From: Synechococcales cyanobacterium 340R_concoct_173_sub
GTDB taxonomy: Bacteria; Cyanobacteriota; Cyanobacteriia; Leptolyngbyales; Leptolyngbyaceae
Direction: 5' to 3'
DNA: 40,778 nucleotides
Assembly (NCBI GenBank): GCA_025354065.1
Contig: JANXNM010000392.1
Location: 1 to 40,778, forward strand
The position numbers were made by a program, and so were the translations under genes. Position 1 is the first letter of the stretch, and the number at the start of each line of letters is the position of its first letter. The notes under the pieces are model-generated. The model had not been told where the DNA came from. It ran no database searches and was given only the letters and a program-made list of their open reading frames with translations. Positions 15,880-24,888 of this stretch are shown here, piece by piece.

Positions 15880-16947
15880 ATGGCATCAACGCGGGTACGA
15901 ATTGCGATCGACGCGATGGGTGGCGACCATGCCCCAGCAGAAATTGTGGCAGGCGCACTGAGGGCACAAGATGAACTCAATGTAGACATAATATTAGTCG
16001 GAGATCCGCAAGCGCTCCAAGCCTGCTTAGTGGATTACGGCGGCGATCGGAAACCCAAAATCGTGGCGGCAGATAGCGTCATTGAAATGGACGAAGAACC
16101 CGGTCGGGCTTTACGTCGCAAGCCGAACGCCTCCATCAATGTGGCTATGAATTTAGTCAAGTCAGGACAGGCGGATGCTGTGTTTTCTGCCGGACACTCT
16201 GGGGCTGCAATGGCCGCCGCACTGTTACGACTGGGGCGGTTGAAAGGAATCGATCGGCCAGCGATCGGGGCCGTACTTCCGACTATGATTCCAGGTAAAT
16301 CTGTACTGGTCTTAGATGTCGGTGCGAATGTTGATTGTCGGCCCAAGTACCTGGAGCAATTTGCGCTCATGGGAACTATTTATGCCCAATATGTCCTAGG
16401 CAATCCTGCCCCGCGTGTGGGTCTATTGAATATTGGCGAAGAGGACTCTAAAGGCAATGAACTTGCATTAGCGGCCAATCAACTTCTAAGAGCCAACCCC
16501 AACATTCCATTTGCGGGCAATGCTGAGGGTCGTGATGTACTATCTGGGCAATTTGATGTTGTGGTATGCGACGGCTTTGTTGGCAATGTCTTGCTTAAAT
16601 TTGCAGAAGCAGTCGGCGACATTTTGCTTCAAATTCTTAAGGAAGAATTGCCCAGAGGGAAGCGTGGTAAGCTTGGAACCGTTGTTCTGCGGCATAATCT
16701 AAAACGCATCAAGAATCGCATTGACCATGCTGAACACGGGGGTGGGTTGCTCCTTGGGGTGGCGGGAATTTGCATTATTGGCCATGGTAGCTCGAAGGCG
16801 GGAACCGTGTTCAGTGGAATTAGACTCGCCAAAGAAGCCGTGGATAATCGTGTTTTACAGCGGATTCAGTCCAGTTACCCTGGCACGACGGCCTCATTGC
16901 TGAATGTTGAAGCCAGTACTGAAATTATTGCGGTATCCGAACATTAA
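15880..16947 (+). CDS. plsX: Phosphate acyltransferase PlsX
   Basis: A 355-residue enzyme that makes acyl-phosphate from acyl-ACP, feeding PlsY-dependent phosphatidic acid synthesis at the membrane. Hallmarks: IAIDAMGGDHAPAEIVAGA near the start, VGDPQAL, the central stretch FSAGHSGAAMAAALLRLGR (about residues 102-120), VLDVGANVDCRPKYLEQFA, LLNIGEEDSKGNEL and the end block GLLLGVAGICIIGHGSSKA. fabH follows 100 bases downstream, the standard cyanobacterial plsX-fabH order. An A+T-rich leader with TAAAAT at about 15846 could be its -10 box. Confidence 0.96.
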   Translation: MASTRVRIAIDAMGGDHAPAEIVAGALRAQDELNVDIILVGDPQALQACLVDYGGDRKPKIVAADSVIEMDEEPGRALRRKPNASINVAMNLVKSGQADAVFSAGHSGAAMAAALLRLGRLKGIDRPAIGAVLPTMIPGKSVLVLDVGANVDCRPKYLEQFALMGTIYAQYVLGNPAPRVGLLNIGEEDSKGNELALAANQLLRANPNIPFAGNAEGRDVLSGQFDVVVCDGFVGNVLLKFAEAVGDILLQILKEELPRGKRGKLGTVVLRHNLKRIKNRIDHAEHGGGLLLGVAGICIIGHGSSKAGTVFSGIRLAKEAVDNRVLQRIQSSYPGTTASLLNVEASTEIIAVSEH

Positions 16948-17047
16948 TGCAGGGTTACGATCGTACTACTCGCGTTAGCTTCACGTTCATTTTACCGATT
17001 GTTCGTTTCCGTCAACGTTTTTCTAGTTAACAAAGGAGAGCCGCATC

Positions 17048-18040
17048 TTGGAACGGGTTGGACTTGCCATTACTGGATGCGGCGCTGCATCCCCCACGCA
17101 ATCAGTCTCAAACGATGAATTGAGTGATTTTGTCGATACCTCTGACGAATGGATCGCCAGTCGAACGGGTATTCGCAGTCGTCGATTGGCCATGCCGGGA
17201 GATTCTCTTGCGTCATTGGGTGCAGCGGCGGCATTGCAGGCTTTGGAAATGGCGGGATTGGCTGCCGATGAAGTGGATTTGATTCTGTTGGCAACGTCTA
17301 CGCCGGATGATTTGTTTGGGACGGCAAGCGTGATTCAGGCATCGATCGGGGCAAAGCAGGCGATCGCGTTTGACCTAACCGCCGCTTGTTCCGGGTTTGT
17401 ATTTGGATTAGTCACCGCTGCGCAATATATTCGCACGGGCACCTTTAAAAATATTGTTTTAATTGGTGGCGATATTTTATCCCGTTGGGTTAATTGGGAC
17501 GATCGGCGTACTTGTGTTTTATTTGGTGACGGGGCGGGGGCTGTGGTGATTCAAGCTCACACCGTCGATGGACTTTTAGGTTTTCAGCTTCGCACCGATG
17601 GCAGCCAGAATGCTTGCCTCAATCTGAAAATCATCGAAGATTCCCAGGAAATGTCTGAAGATATTGTCGTGATCAAAGGCGGATTTGGTCCCCTCACCAT
17701 GAACGGCCAAGAAGTCTATAAATTTGCGGTGCGAAAAGTCCCAGAAATAATTGAAAAGTCACTCTTTGAGGCGGGCTTAACAGCATCCGATGTAGATTGG
17801 CTCGTGTTGCATCAAGCTAACCAACGGATCCTTGATGCTGTCGCCATTCGTCTGAAGATTGCCCCCGAAAAAGTGGTCACTAATTTAGCCACTTACGGCA
17901 ACACCTCTGCCGCCTCCATTCCGATCGCCCTCAATGAAGCTGTGCGCGATGGCAGAATTCAGCCCGGACATACCTTAGCACTTGCAGGCTTTGGCGCAGG
18001 CTTAACTTGGGGAAGTGTTGTTATTACTTGGGGTAAGTAA
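17048..18040 (+). CDS. fabH: 3-oxoacyl-ACP synthase III FabH
   Basis: A 330-residue condensing enzyme that starts fatty acid synthesis from acetyl-CoA and malonyl-ACP. The catalytic triad is visible: Cys114 in LTAACSGF, His255 in VLHQANQRI and Asn285 in YGNTSAAS. The N-terminus (GLAITGCGAASP, SDEWIASRTGIRSRR) is typical. No ATG is available at the right place; the TTG at 17048 is preceded by AAAGGAGAG with 8-9 bases spacing, which decides the start. fabD, which often follows fabH in cyanobacteria, is not here; the next gene is convergent. Confidence 0.95.
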   Translation: MERVGLAITGCGAASPTQSVSNDELSDFVDTSDEWIASRTGIRSRRLAMPGDSLASLGAAAALQALEMAGLAADEVDLILLATSTPDDLFGTASVIQASIGAKQAIAFDLTAACSGFVFGLVTAAQYIRTGTFKNIVLIGGDILSRWVNWDDRRTCVLFGDGAGAVVIQAHTVDGLLGFQLRTDGSQNACLNLKIIEDSQEMSEDIVVIKGGFGPLTMNGQEVYKFAVRKVPEIIEKSLFEAGLTASDVDWLVLHQANQRILDAVAIRLKIAPEKVVTNLATYGNTSAASIPIALNEAVRDGRIQPGHTLALAGFGAGLTWGSVVITWGK

Positions 18041-18061
18041 GATTACAAGTAAAATCTCTAA

Positions 18062-18090
18062 TAAAAAAGCCAGTGATTTTCACTGACTGG
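18062..18090 (-). terminator. Rho-independent terminator of the KGK-domain gene
   Basis: On the minus strand a CAGTGA-AAA-TCACTG hairpin, extended by CCAGT/ACTGG alternatives, is followed by GCTTTTTTAT. It lies about 80 bases past the stop at 18172. It may also help fabH end on the other strand, though no T run lies there. Confidence 0.7.
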
Positions 18091-18171
18091 AAAGTTATGG
18101 TTGGAAAATATGATTATTGATCAAAGGGGAACGATTAACGATTAGCTTTAGACTCACGTTGAGCCGTAGAT

Positions 18172-19104
18172 CTAAAGTACTCCATTCTTCAAGAGCATTG
18201 CGTCTAAGTCATCGTTCAGATCCCAAGGATTATCCAACGCTTTGAGATCTGCCGAACCCACTGTTTGACCATTTAGATCAAACGATAGATCGTCAGTTAG
18301 GCTGCCGCCCAATCCATCCATGTCAGAAAAATCCGAGAGATCCAAACTGGTATTGACGCTTTCTTCAAGAATGGAATCTGGCATCATTTCAGACAGGCCA
18401 TCCAATTCGCCCAACTCGCCTAAGTCCAAGTCTTCACCAAACGCATCATTGAGATCATCCATCATCCCAATTTCTAAATCTGGACTCATTCCTAGATCGG
18501 AGTTGAGATTCGTATTTAAATCTGCGCCTAAGGCATCATCGAGACCAGCCTCCATGAAATCGTTCATTAAATCAGCATCTAAATCAGTCATCCCGAAATT
18601 AGTTGCATCCAGTCCTAAATCTAAGTCAGTGCTACCCAGATCTGCCGAGTCGAAGGCACAATCATCCCCCACTTCAGGTCTTTCGATCGCTTCAGGCCTT
18701 TCGAGGACTTCAGACACGATCGTCGGAGCTACAGTAATGGCAGCAGCGATAGGAGATGGTATGACAGCATTAGATTGCAACGCTACACTGCCCGCGATCG
18801 GAGTTGTTGTATTGACTTCTGTACTGGCTGCTGTACCGATCTGAAACTCCAAGCTCAAACGAATGCGGCCCACTTGCCAATCGGCGGCACCGGGTTGCAA
18901 AACTTCACAGGGAATTCCCTCCTCCATCAGCGCATTAACTTCCGAAAGGCCCATGCCAGAATCAGTGCAAGCAGTCTGGAGTTGCTGTAAAATCGTCCGA
19001 ATCCGAAGAGTCGATTCGTTTTTAAATAAAGAGGCATTCTCCTGAAAGCCTTCAATGTAAATAACATCTTTAGTAGACAGTGATAGTGCTGCTTGCTGAG
19101 TCAT
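18172..19104 (-). CDS. KGK-domain protein with long acidic tail
   Basis: A 310-residue protein. The first 100 residues resemble the cyanobacterial KGK domain, ending in the characteristic block LMEEGIPCEVLQPGAADWQV then GRIRLSLEF. From about residue 140 to the end the chain is very rich in Asp, Leu, Gly, Asn and Ser with loose repeats of DLxxDLG/DLDxGL type and almost no basic residues, so it is probably disordered and strongly negative. Function of KGK proteins is unknown. The ATG at 19104 follows GGAG by 11 bases and is preferred to a GTG at 19149. A calcium- or protein-binding role for the tail is speculation. Confidence 0.7.
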   Translation of the reverse strand: MTQQAALSLSTKDVIYIEGFQENASLFKNESTLRIRTILQQLQTACTDSGMGLSEVNALMEEGIPCEVLQPGAADWQVGRIRLSLEFQIGTAASTEVNTTTPIAGSVALQSNAVIPSPIAAAITVAPTIVSEVLERPEAIERPEVGDDCAFDSADLGSTDLDLGLDATNFGMTDLDADLMNDFMEAGLDDALGADLNTNLNSDLGMSPDLEIGMMDDLNDAFGEDLDLGELGELDGLSEMMPDSILEESVNTSLDLSDFSDMDGLGGSLTDDLSFDLNGQTVGSADLKALDNPWDLNDDLDAMLLKNGVL

Positions 19105-19324
19105 ATCGAGGTGATCTCCATAGGATTGGTTTGGCTTCAAAGTGCCCACAGGAGATCTACGAATTACTAAAGAAGAGTCTCCTATTTAAAAAATCAGTGA
19201 ATTCTCGGATAAATGTACTAATTTTTCTTAAAATTTATCCCCGAATCTCAGGAAAATTAATGGCACAATCATCCTAAGGTTTGGGGATTTTGAAGATAAC
19301 ATCTGCCTGTTGAGAATTCTTTTA

Positions 19325-19726
19325 ATGCTTATAAAATCCCTAAATGACACAAGAATGGAATCGCCCTTAGCATCTAAGCCATCTAAGCCATCTAAGGCAC
19401 CGCTTGCGATCGATTGGAATCAACTTAGTCAGTTATCGGAAGGAAATCAAGAATTTGAAGTGGAGTTAATAAAGCTCTTTTTTGTAGAAACAAAGACTCT
19501 TCTTACCCTGTTAGCGGACGCGATCGATCTTCAGGACATGCGCCAGGTTGAATATATTGGCCATCAAATCAAAGGCTCCAGTGGCAACATCGGATTTCGA
19601 GCCATGTCTCAAATAGCAGGTCAACTAGAACAGCAAGCACGGCAACAAAACCTCAACCTAGCTTCATCACTACTCCAAGCCTTAACTCAGTGGATCCTAG
19701 AAATTCAGGATTTCTTAGAATGGTGA
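19325..19726 (+). CDS. Orphan histidine phosphotransfer (HPt) protein
   Basis: A 133-residue product, using the ATG at 19325. The HPt signature IGHQIKGSSGNIG has the phospho-accepting His at residue 80, within a helical bundle (FEVELIKLFFVETKTLLTLL before, AMSQIAGQLEQQARQQNL after). The N-terminus includes SKPSKPSK, produced by a short DNA repeat (ATCTAAGCC units near 19371-19400), so the true start may be the ATG at 19355, with TTG 19310 also possible. HPt proteins pass phosphate between hybrid kinases and response regulators. No kinase or regulator is adjacent, so the pathway is unknown. Confidence 0.8.
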   Translation: MLIKSLNDTRMESPLASKPSKPSKAPLAIDWNQLSQLSEGNQEFEVELIKLFFVETKTLLTLLADAIDLQDMRQVEYIGHQIKGSSGNIGFRAMSQIAGQLEQQARQQNLNLASSLLQALTQWILEIQDFLEW

Positions 19727-19888
19727 ATTGACTACAAAAACACTAATTTATGATCGAAAAATCAAAATTCTATTATCCCTTTCAAAAACCAATCCTAAGC
19801 TTACAAAATCCTTATGATATGCGTCTGGAATCTACGCTATAACCAATAAGGATATTTAATATCACACTGGTTATAACAGCCTTCTATC

Positions 19889-21670
19889 ATGACAATTGAA
19901 CAGTTGAGTTTTGGGGGAAATCCCGGTCGATTTCGGGTTAAGTCAAAGCTATCACGAGGCAATCGCGCCCCGATTTTGCTAGGAGTGGCGATCGTCTCTC
20001 TTAGTTTTATTATGTTGCGCCTGGTTCAGCTTCAAGTTGTTCAGGGTCAATATCATCACGATCGCGCTCAGTACAATCGGATTCGTCCCATTCCCATCGT
20101 GTCCGATCGGGGCAAAATCGTCGATCGTTCTGGACAAGTGCTTGCGGCTAACCAAATTACCCGATCGATTTACCTTTATCCTCGTGATCAATCCAAAGTA
20201 GAATGGCAAAAAACGGCTGAGTCTCTTGGGCAAATCTTAGCCATTGAACCCAAGAAGATTTTGGATGAATTAGAAAAAGCAGGCTATGAATCGGCTGTGC
20301 CCGTCAGAGTTTATCGCAATCTAAAACCGGAAGCCTTTGTAGCATTGGCTGAAGGGCTACGTATTCCCGGCTTAGAAATTCAATCCGATGCCAGTCGTGT
20401 ATACCCTAATGGTGCAATGGCGTCCCATTTGCTGGGATACATTGGCGAAGCAACGGAAGAAGATGTGAAAAAGCATCCTGACTTTCCAGCGGGAATGATT
20501 GTCGGGCAAATGGGCATTGAGCGATCGGCAGATGATGAATTACGCGGCACCTGGGGCAATCGTTTAATTGAAGTAGATGCGACAGGCAAGGAATTACATG
20601 TACTCGGAGTACAGCAACCTGTTCAAGGTCAACCGTTACAATTGACGCTGGATCTCAAATTACAAAAAGCAGCAGAATTAGCGCTTGCCGGTCGTCGTGG
20701 TGCAGCGGTCGTCATGGACATCAAAACTGGGGCTATTCTTGCGATCGCCAGTGCCCCGACGTTTGATCCCAATGTATTCATCCGTAAGATTTCTCAGCGA
20801 GATTGGAACATCTTACAATCCGACGACAAACCCTTGATCAACCGCGCATTGCAATCCTATCCGCCTGCTAGCACCTTTAAAATTGTCTCCACTGTCGCTG
20901 CCTTACAGTCTGGTAAATATCAACCCGATTCTACGATCGCCACGTCCGATTCAATCAATGTTGGCGGGACTATATTCTATGAGCATGGCAGTGGTTATGG
21001 CAGCATTGGATTTAAAGAAGCGTTGGCGGTGAGTAGTAATACATTTTTCTATCGAGTAGGTTTGGAGATCGGGCCAGAAGAAATTAAAAAATGGGGTGAA
21101 AATCTTGGCATTACCCGTAGTCCGCTAGCTCTTGATGGCGGTGGCGATGGTGGCTATTTACCGACTCCTGCATCCAAGGAAAAGTATTATAAAGAGCCTT
21201 GGTATGGCGGCGATACGGTGATGACAGCGATCGGTCAGGGATTAGTGCAGGTTACGCCACTGGAGATGGCCGTTATGATTAGTACCATTGCAAACGGTGG
21301 CAGACGGGTCAAACCGCATCTTATGGCGAGCCAAACCAACCTTCCACAGATGCAGCCGGAGAATAGTGGCATCTATCCAAGCACCCTGAAAGTCTTGAAA
21401 GAAGGATTGGTTGCCGTGGTACATGAAGGTACAGGCCAGAGTCTAAATGACGGGTCGATTCCTCCAACAGCGGGCAAAACCGGAACCGCAGAAGTCTCTA
21501 CTGGGGCCGATAATGCGATGTATGTTGGCTATGGTCCCGTAGAGAATCCGCAAATTGCGGTCGCGGTAGTGGTTGAGAATGGGGGTTTTGGTGCAACATC
21601 AGCGGTACCTATTGCCCACGAGGTTTACAAAGCGTTCTTCGGTCCTCCTAAAGCTAAAAAAACAAATTAA
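19889..21670 (+). CDS. mrdA: Penicillin-binding protein 2 (class B, elongation transpeptidase)
   Basis: A 593-residue peptidoglycan transpeptidase for lateral wall growth. There is one N-terminal membrane helix (about residues 29-49), a PBP dimerisation domain (with GKIVDRSGQVLAANQ and RVYPNGAMASHLLGYIGE), and the transpeptidase domain. Motifs are SxxK with Ser328 in YPPASTFK, SxN in AVSSNTFFY and KTGT in TAGKTGTAEV. The insert typical of PBP2 is present between motifs. No rodA lies next to it. It is convergent with sixA, 15 bases apart. FtsI would carry a different N-terminal region, so PBP2 is favoured. Confidence 0.93.
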   Translation: MTIEQLSFGGNPGRFRVKSKLSRGNRAPILLGVAIVSLSFIMLRLVQLQVVQGQYHHDRAQYNRIRPIPIVSDRGKIVDRSGQVLAANQITRSIYLYPRDQSKVEWQKTAESLGQILAIEPKKILDELEKAGYESAVPVRVYRNLKPEAFVALAEGLRIPGLEIQSDASRVYPNGAMASHLLGYIGEATEEDVKKHPDFPAGMIVGQMGIERSADDELRGTWGNRLIEVDATGKELHVLGVQQPVQGQPLQLTLDLKLQKAAELALAGRRGAAVVMDIKTGAILAIASAPTFDPNVFIRKISQRDWNILQSDDKPLINRALQSYPPASTFKIVSTVAALQSGKYQPDSTIATSDSINVGGTIFYEHGSGYGSIGFKEALAVSSNTFFYRVGLEIGPEEIKKWGENLGITRSPLALDGGGDGGYLPTPASKEKYYKEPWYGGDTVMTAIGQGLVQVTPLEMAVMISTIANGGRRVKPHLMASQTNLPQMQPENSGIYPSTLKVLKEGLVAVVHEGTGQSLNDGSIPPTAGKTGTAEVSTGADNAMYVGYGPVENPQIAVAVVVENGGFGATSAVPIAHEVYKAFFGPPKAKKTN

Positions 21671-21685
21671 TCTAGCTAAAGTAAA

Positions 21686-22180
21686 TTAACCCAATAACAA
21701 ACGAGGAGGACTGAGCCAAAACAATTGACAGTGGCCAGTCAAATCTCCATCGTCAGGCGTACTAAGTCCAATCACACCTGCTTTTTTTAGAATTAAATTG
21801 TCACAATTCTGCCCAAATATTAATTGTGCGGCCAATCGACTTAAGTCTGGCTCATGCCCAACGATCGCGATGCTTTGAACTCGATCGCGAATAGATTGTA
21901 ATTGTTCAATGATAAATTCAATATCGCCTGCTGGCTTCAATGCATCAATGGTTTCAAGAGTTTCAGATAGCCCGATCGATTGCAGAATGAGAGCCGTTTC
22001 CATCGATCGGGCATAGGGACTTGTCAAAATCACATCAAACTGTAGTCCCAATTCCTTGAGCCGTTGTGCAACTTTGGTTGTTTTCTTCAAGCCAATGTCC
22101 GAAAGGGGACGCAAAGAATCGTCTTCAAAATCTCCAAACTGTCCGGCTAGTCCATGGCGAATCAAATAGATTTCAATCAT
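21686..22180 (-). CDS. sixA: Phosphohistidine phosphatase SixA
   Basis: A 164-residue histidine phosphatase. The catalytic RHG motif is at residues 8-10 (IYLIRHGLAG), and the second His is in VGHEPDLSRLA. Compact length and the LRPLSDIGLKKTTKVAQRL stretch fit SixA rather than phosphoglycerate mutase. In Escherichia coli SixA dephosphorylates HPt-type phospho-histidines; the HPt gene two genes away makes that role attractive but unproven here. It shares a gap of 102 bases with the DHH gene upstream on the same strand, filled with heptamer repeats. Confidence 0.88.
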   Translation of the reverse strand: MIEIYLIRHGLAGQFGDFEDDSLRPLSDIGLKKTTKVAQRLKELGLQFDVILTSPYARSMETALILQSIGLSETLETIDALKPAGDIEFIIEQLQSIRDRVQSIAIVGHEPDLSRLAAQLIFGQNCDNLILKKAGVIGLSTPDDGDLTGHCQLFWLSPPRLLLG

Positions 22181-22216
22181 AAGCTTTAAAATAACATCTC
22201 AAGTCTGTTTACAAAG

Positions 22217-22285
22217 GAGAATTGAAAACTTGAATGAATTTGAAGTCCGATCGTCCCATTCTCAATTCTCAATTCCCAATTCTCA
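22217..22285. repeat. Heptamer tandem repeat and inverted repeat between sixA and the DHH gene
   Basis: Four tandem heptamers (ATTCTCA, ATTCTCA, ATTCCCA, ATTCTCA) occupy 22258-22285, next to the stop of the DHH gene. GAGAATTGA at 22217-22225 is inverted at 22262-22270. The core is the same as in the prmA leader repeat. Confidence 0.75.
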
Positions 22286-23617
22286 GCTCACTCCTTTGGG
22301 ATAGTTCTGTTCGGGATTAATCAAACGCAGTAGTTTTTGTTTGACTTGGGCATCGTAAATGTTCCATTTTAATTTGGAATATTCATTATTTTCGGCAAAG
22401 CCAGATAGAAAACGGATGGGAATTTCAAACCCGCCCGCCTGCGATCGTCCTCCGCCAAAGAACCGACCCTGAGCATCCTGACCAAATGCCTCCTTTAGAA
22501 ATTCATCAGGATCAAGGGTGATTTTGTTAGTCCGCAGGGATCCGACTACAATTTCAATTTCGTCGTCCTCATCATGGACAATGCCATAGACCACAGCCGT
22601 ATGAACATTGTCTTCTGTAACCAAAAAGTCAGCAGCCTGCGGAATAGCGTCCCGATCGTCGTACCGCAAGAATCCCACGCCTGCAATGGAAAAGCTATTT
22701 TGGACCGTGCGATTTTTCAGCGATCGTTCAATTACATCCATCACCGGACGCGATCGGGCGGACTGTAGGACCGCATTCAGAAGCTGGGTGTCATAAAAAC
22801 GACTGATGTAGGCTGCCGCCAAGAAATCTTCTTCTTGCGCTTGCATCAAACGGTTAGTATCCGATCGTAATCCATGCATCAATGCCGTAGCACATTTGAC
22901 ATGCTCAGAGATGTTGCTGTCGAGCTTGATTAGTCCCGCTTGGATATATTGGGTCAAAATGGTCGCTGTTGCCCGCGCATGGGTCCGAATATCCACAAAT
23001 TCTGCAGTCAGATCATCCTGCAAACTGTGGTGATCGATGATGACAGTAATGGGAATATTAGCCTCTCGCAGTGCGCCCATGAGCTGACTGGTCGTGCCTT
23101 GATTGTCGATTAAGACGACACCACGATAGATAGACAGGTCTTTTGTCTTAACCGCTTGGACCGTCCAGCGCTGAAGTGGGATGCCCGTTAGCTTGACTAA
23201 GGCAATGTTTTCCTGATGGCTGAGGGTACCAGCATAAACAATGTCTGTGGGGATATCAAATTTCTGAGCAATTAGCTTATAGGTCCAAGCCGAAGACAAC
23301 GCATCGGGATCAGGGAAATCCTGTAACACGATGACCTGACGTTCGCCTCGGTGCCGCTCTAGGGTTTTGCGAAATTGGTCAACCTTCTGCTCTTGTTCAG
23401 GCGATCGTAATGTGTCGTAGGGCGATCGAACCCGATATTCCTGAATGTAGTTGTTGTTCCCATTGCTATTGTTCCCATTAAAGGAAACCCCATTTGGATT
23501 GGGCGGAAGGTCAATGGCTGGACGATCTAAGGCAAATGAGCTAGTTTCTAATGAGAGGGCTTCACAAGAAGTCTCTTCTTGAAGGGGATCCGCCGAACTG
23601 ATGCTGTCAGATTGCAT
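22283..23617 (-). CDS. DHH-family phosphoesterase (NrnA-like)
   Basis: A 444-residue protein. The DHH motifs are visible: QDFPDPDALSSAWTYKL (about residues 100-116), VVLIDNQG, and VIIDHHSLQDD; the DHHA1-type end has FFGGGRSQAGGFEIP. These bind two Mn ions in nanoRNases and pAp-phosphatases. The family member here resembles cyanobacterial proteins called bifunctional oligoribonuclease/PAP phosphatase or exopolyphosphatase-like, and the exact substrate is not certain. The first ~75 residues are a low-complexity leader with Asn/Gly repeats (NGNNSNGNNN) of probable disordered nature. Monocistronic with sixA downstream. Confidence 0.85.
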   Translation of the reverse strand: MQSDSISSADPLQEETSCEALSLETSSFALDRPAIDLPPNPNGVSFNGNNSNGNNNYIQEYRVRSPYDTLRSPEQEQKVDQFRKTLERHRGERQVIVLQDFPDPDALSSAWTYKLIAQKFDIPTDIVYAGTLSHQENIALVKLTGIPLQRWTVQAVKTKDLSIYRGVVLIDNQGTTSQLMGALREANIPITVIIDHHSLQDDLTAEFVDIRTHARATATILTQYIQAGLIKLDSNISEHVKCATALMHGLRSDTNRLMQAQEEDFLAAAYISRFYDTQLLNAVLQSARSRPVMDVIERSLKNRTVQNSFSIAGVGFLRYDDRDAIPQAADFLVTEDNVHTAVVYGIVHDEDDEIEIVVGSLRTNKITLDPDEFLKEAFGQDAQGRFFGGGRSQAGGFEIPIRFLSGFAENNEYSKLKWNIYDAQVKQKLLRLINPEQNYPKGVS

Positions 23618-23937
23618 AGAAAATTACAGAATGCAAAAATAGTGAGGATTACGATCGTACGAGAATTCAGACGATTACGCTAGTGTGATCGTAAACTACA
23701 GCACGCTAATGTGTTCAAAAACACCATAATGTGCGAATTCAGACTGATAACGTTTAACGGTCTGTCTTGATCATGTCACATTCACAAGAAATAAAATAGA
23801 TCTCCTAGAAAAATATTTAAAATAAAATAAGCCAGATCAGTTATCCGACCATCTCATAATATCTCCGCTGATCGTTCTGTCAGGCTGCTAAAACTGAGTT
23901 AGTGTAGAAGAATTACCATAGAACTAGCTGTTCTCTG
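23618..23937. other. Gene-free stretch of 320 bases
   Basis: No gene. A loose direct repeat is seen: GAATTCAGAC at about 23663 and again at 23736, with nearby GCTAxTGTG copies, about 73 bases apart. The last part is AT-rich and should contain the promoter of the downstream Rpn-family gene. Confidence 0.5.
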
Positions 23938-24807
23938 ATGATATTTATTAATCCCAGAACTGATTTCGCATTTAAGAAAATTTTTGGCTCGGAACAAAGC
24001 CATGATATTTTGATCAGCTTTCTGAATGGCATTCTGTATGGAGGACACTCAACGATTCAAACACTGACCATCGTAAATCCTTACCAAGCGCCTATTATCA
24101 AGGGATTAAAGTCCACCTATCTCGATATTAGAGCTGAATTAAAGACGGGCGAAATGGTGGTGATTGAAATGCAAGTTTTGAATGTAGCAGGGTTTGAAAA
24201 ACGTATTCTTTATAATGCGGCTAAAGCTTATTCGGTTGAACTTTCCGAAGGCCAGTCCTACGCACATCTGACTCCTGTGATTGCGTTGACTATTACTGAT
24301 TTTGTTATGTTTGAAGAGGTTTCTCAGCATCTCTCTCGTTTTATGTTGAAAGAAAAGGACTGTTTGATGGACTATCCAATTCAAGATTTGGAGTTGGTAT
24401 TTGTTGAATTGCCGAAATTTCACCGATCGTTACCTGAGCTAGAAAGTCTGAGCGATCGATGGATTTATTTCCTTCAACATGCTCCAGATTTAGAAACTAT
24501 TCCTGAAATGATGGCTGAAATCCCGGAGATGAATCAAGCATTCGCGATCGCAAACAAAGCAACGTTGACCCGTGATGAACTCGATGAACAACATCGACAA
24601 TCTTTCTTTATTCACGATCAGCGAGGAGTAGCGATTAAAGCAACAGAACAGGGGATTAGACAAGGTCTGGAACAAGGTCTGGAACAAGGTTCTCGACAGC
24701 AACAATTAACGATCGCAAAACGATCGCTGTCTCTCTTGGATGATGAGACCATCAGTCAAATTACGGGATTATCTATGGATACTATCCAACAATTACGTCA
24801 TGAATAA
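23938..24807 (+). CDS. Rpn-family recombination-promoting nuclease / PD-(D/E)XK putative transposase
   Basis: A 289-residue protein. It starts INPRTDFAFKKIFG, diagnostic for the PDDEXK_2/Rpn family, and has a nuclease centre LDIRAELKTGEMVVIEMQV with Asp63, Glu77 and Gln79 as D...ExQ. A Gln/Gly/Glu repeat occurs near the C-terminus (EQGIRQGLEQGLEQG, from 12-base DNA repeats) followed by the usual helical tail (ISQITGLSMDTIQQL). The frame is full length, not decayed. In E. coli, Rpn proteins are DNA endonucleases that boost recombination, and in cyanobacteria the family is present in many copies. No transposon ends are evident beside it. Confidence 0.88.
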   Translation: MIFINPRTDFAFKKIFGSEQSHDILISFLNGILYGGHSTIQTLTIVNPYQAPIIKGLKSTYLDIRAELKTGEMVVIEMQVLNVAGFEKRILYNAAKAYSVELSEGQSYAHLTPVIALTITDFVMFEEVSQHLSRFMLKEKDCLMDYPIQDLELVFVELPKFHRSLPELESLSDRWIYFLQHAPDLETIPEMMAEIPEMNQAFAIANKATLTRDELDEQHRQSFFIHDQRGVAIKATEQGIRQGLEQGLEQGSRQQQLTIAKRSLSLLDDETISQITGLSMDTIQQLRHE

Positions 24808-24888
24808 AGACTGCTCGTCAATGTTTAAATGACCCACGATCGCAGTCCATATTCCTTGATTGATTCTTTGAATGTTAACGCATAAAAG

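Noticed and set aside
18320..18844. 174-codon plus-strand frame opposite the KGK gene tail
   Set aside because: Its Ser/Lys-rich composition is the complement of the Asp/Leu-rich repeat; a shadow.
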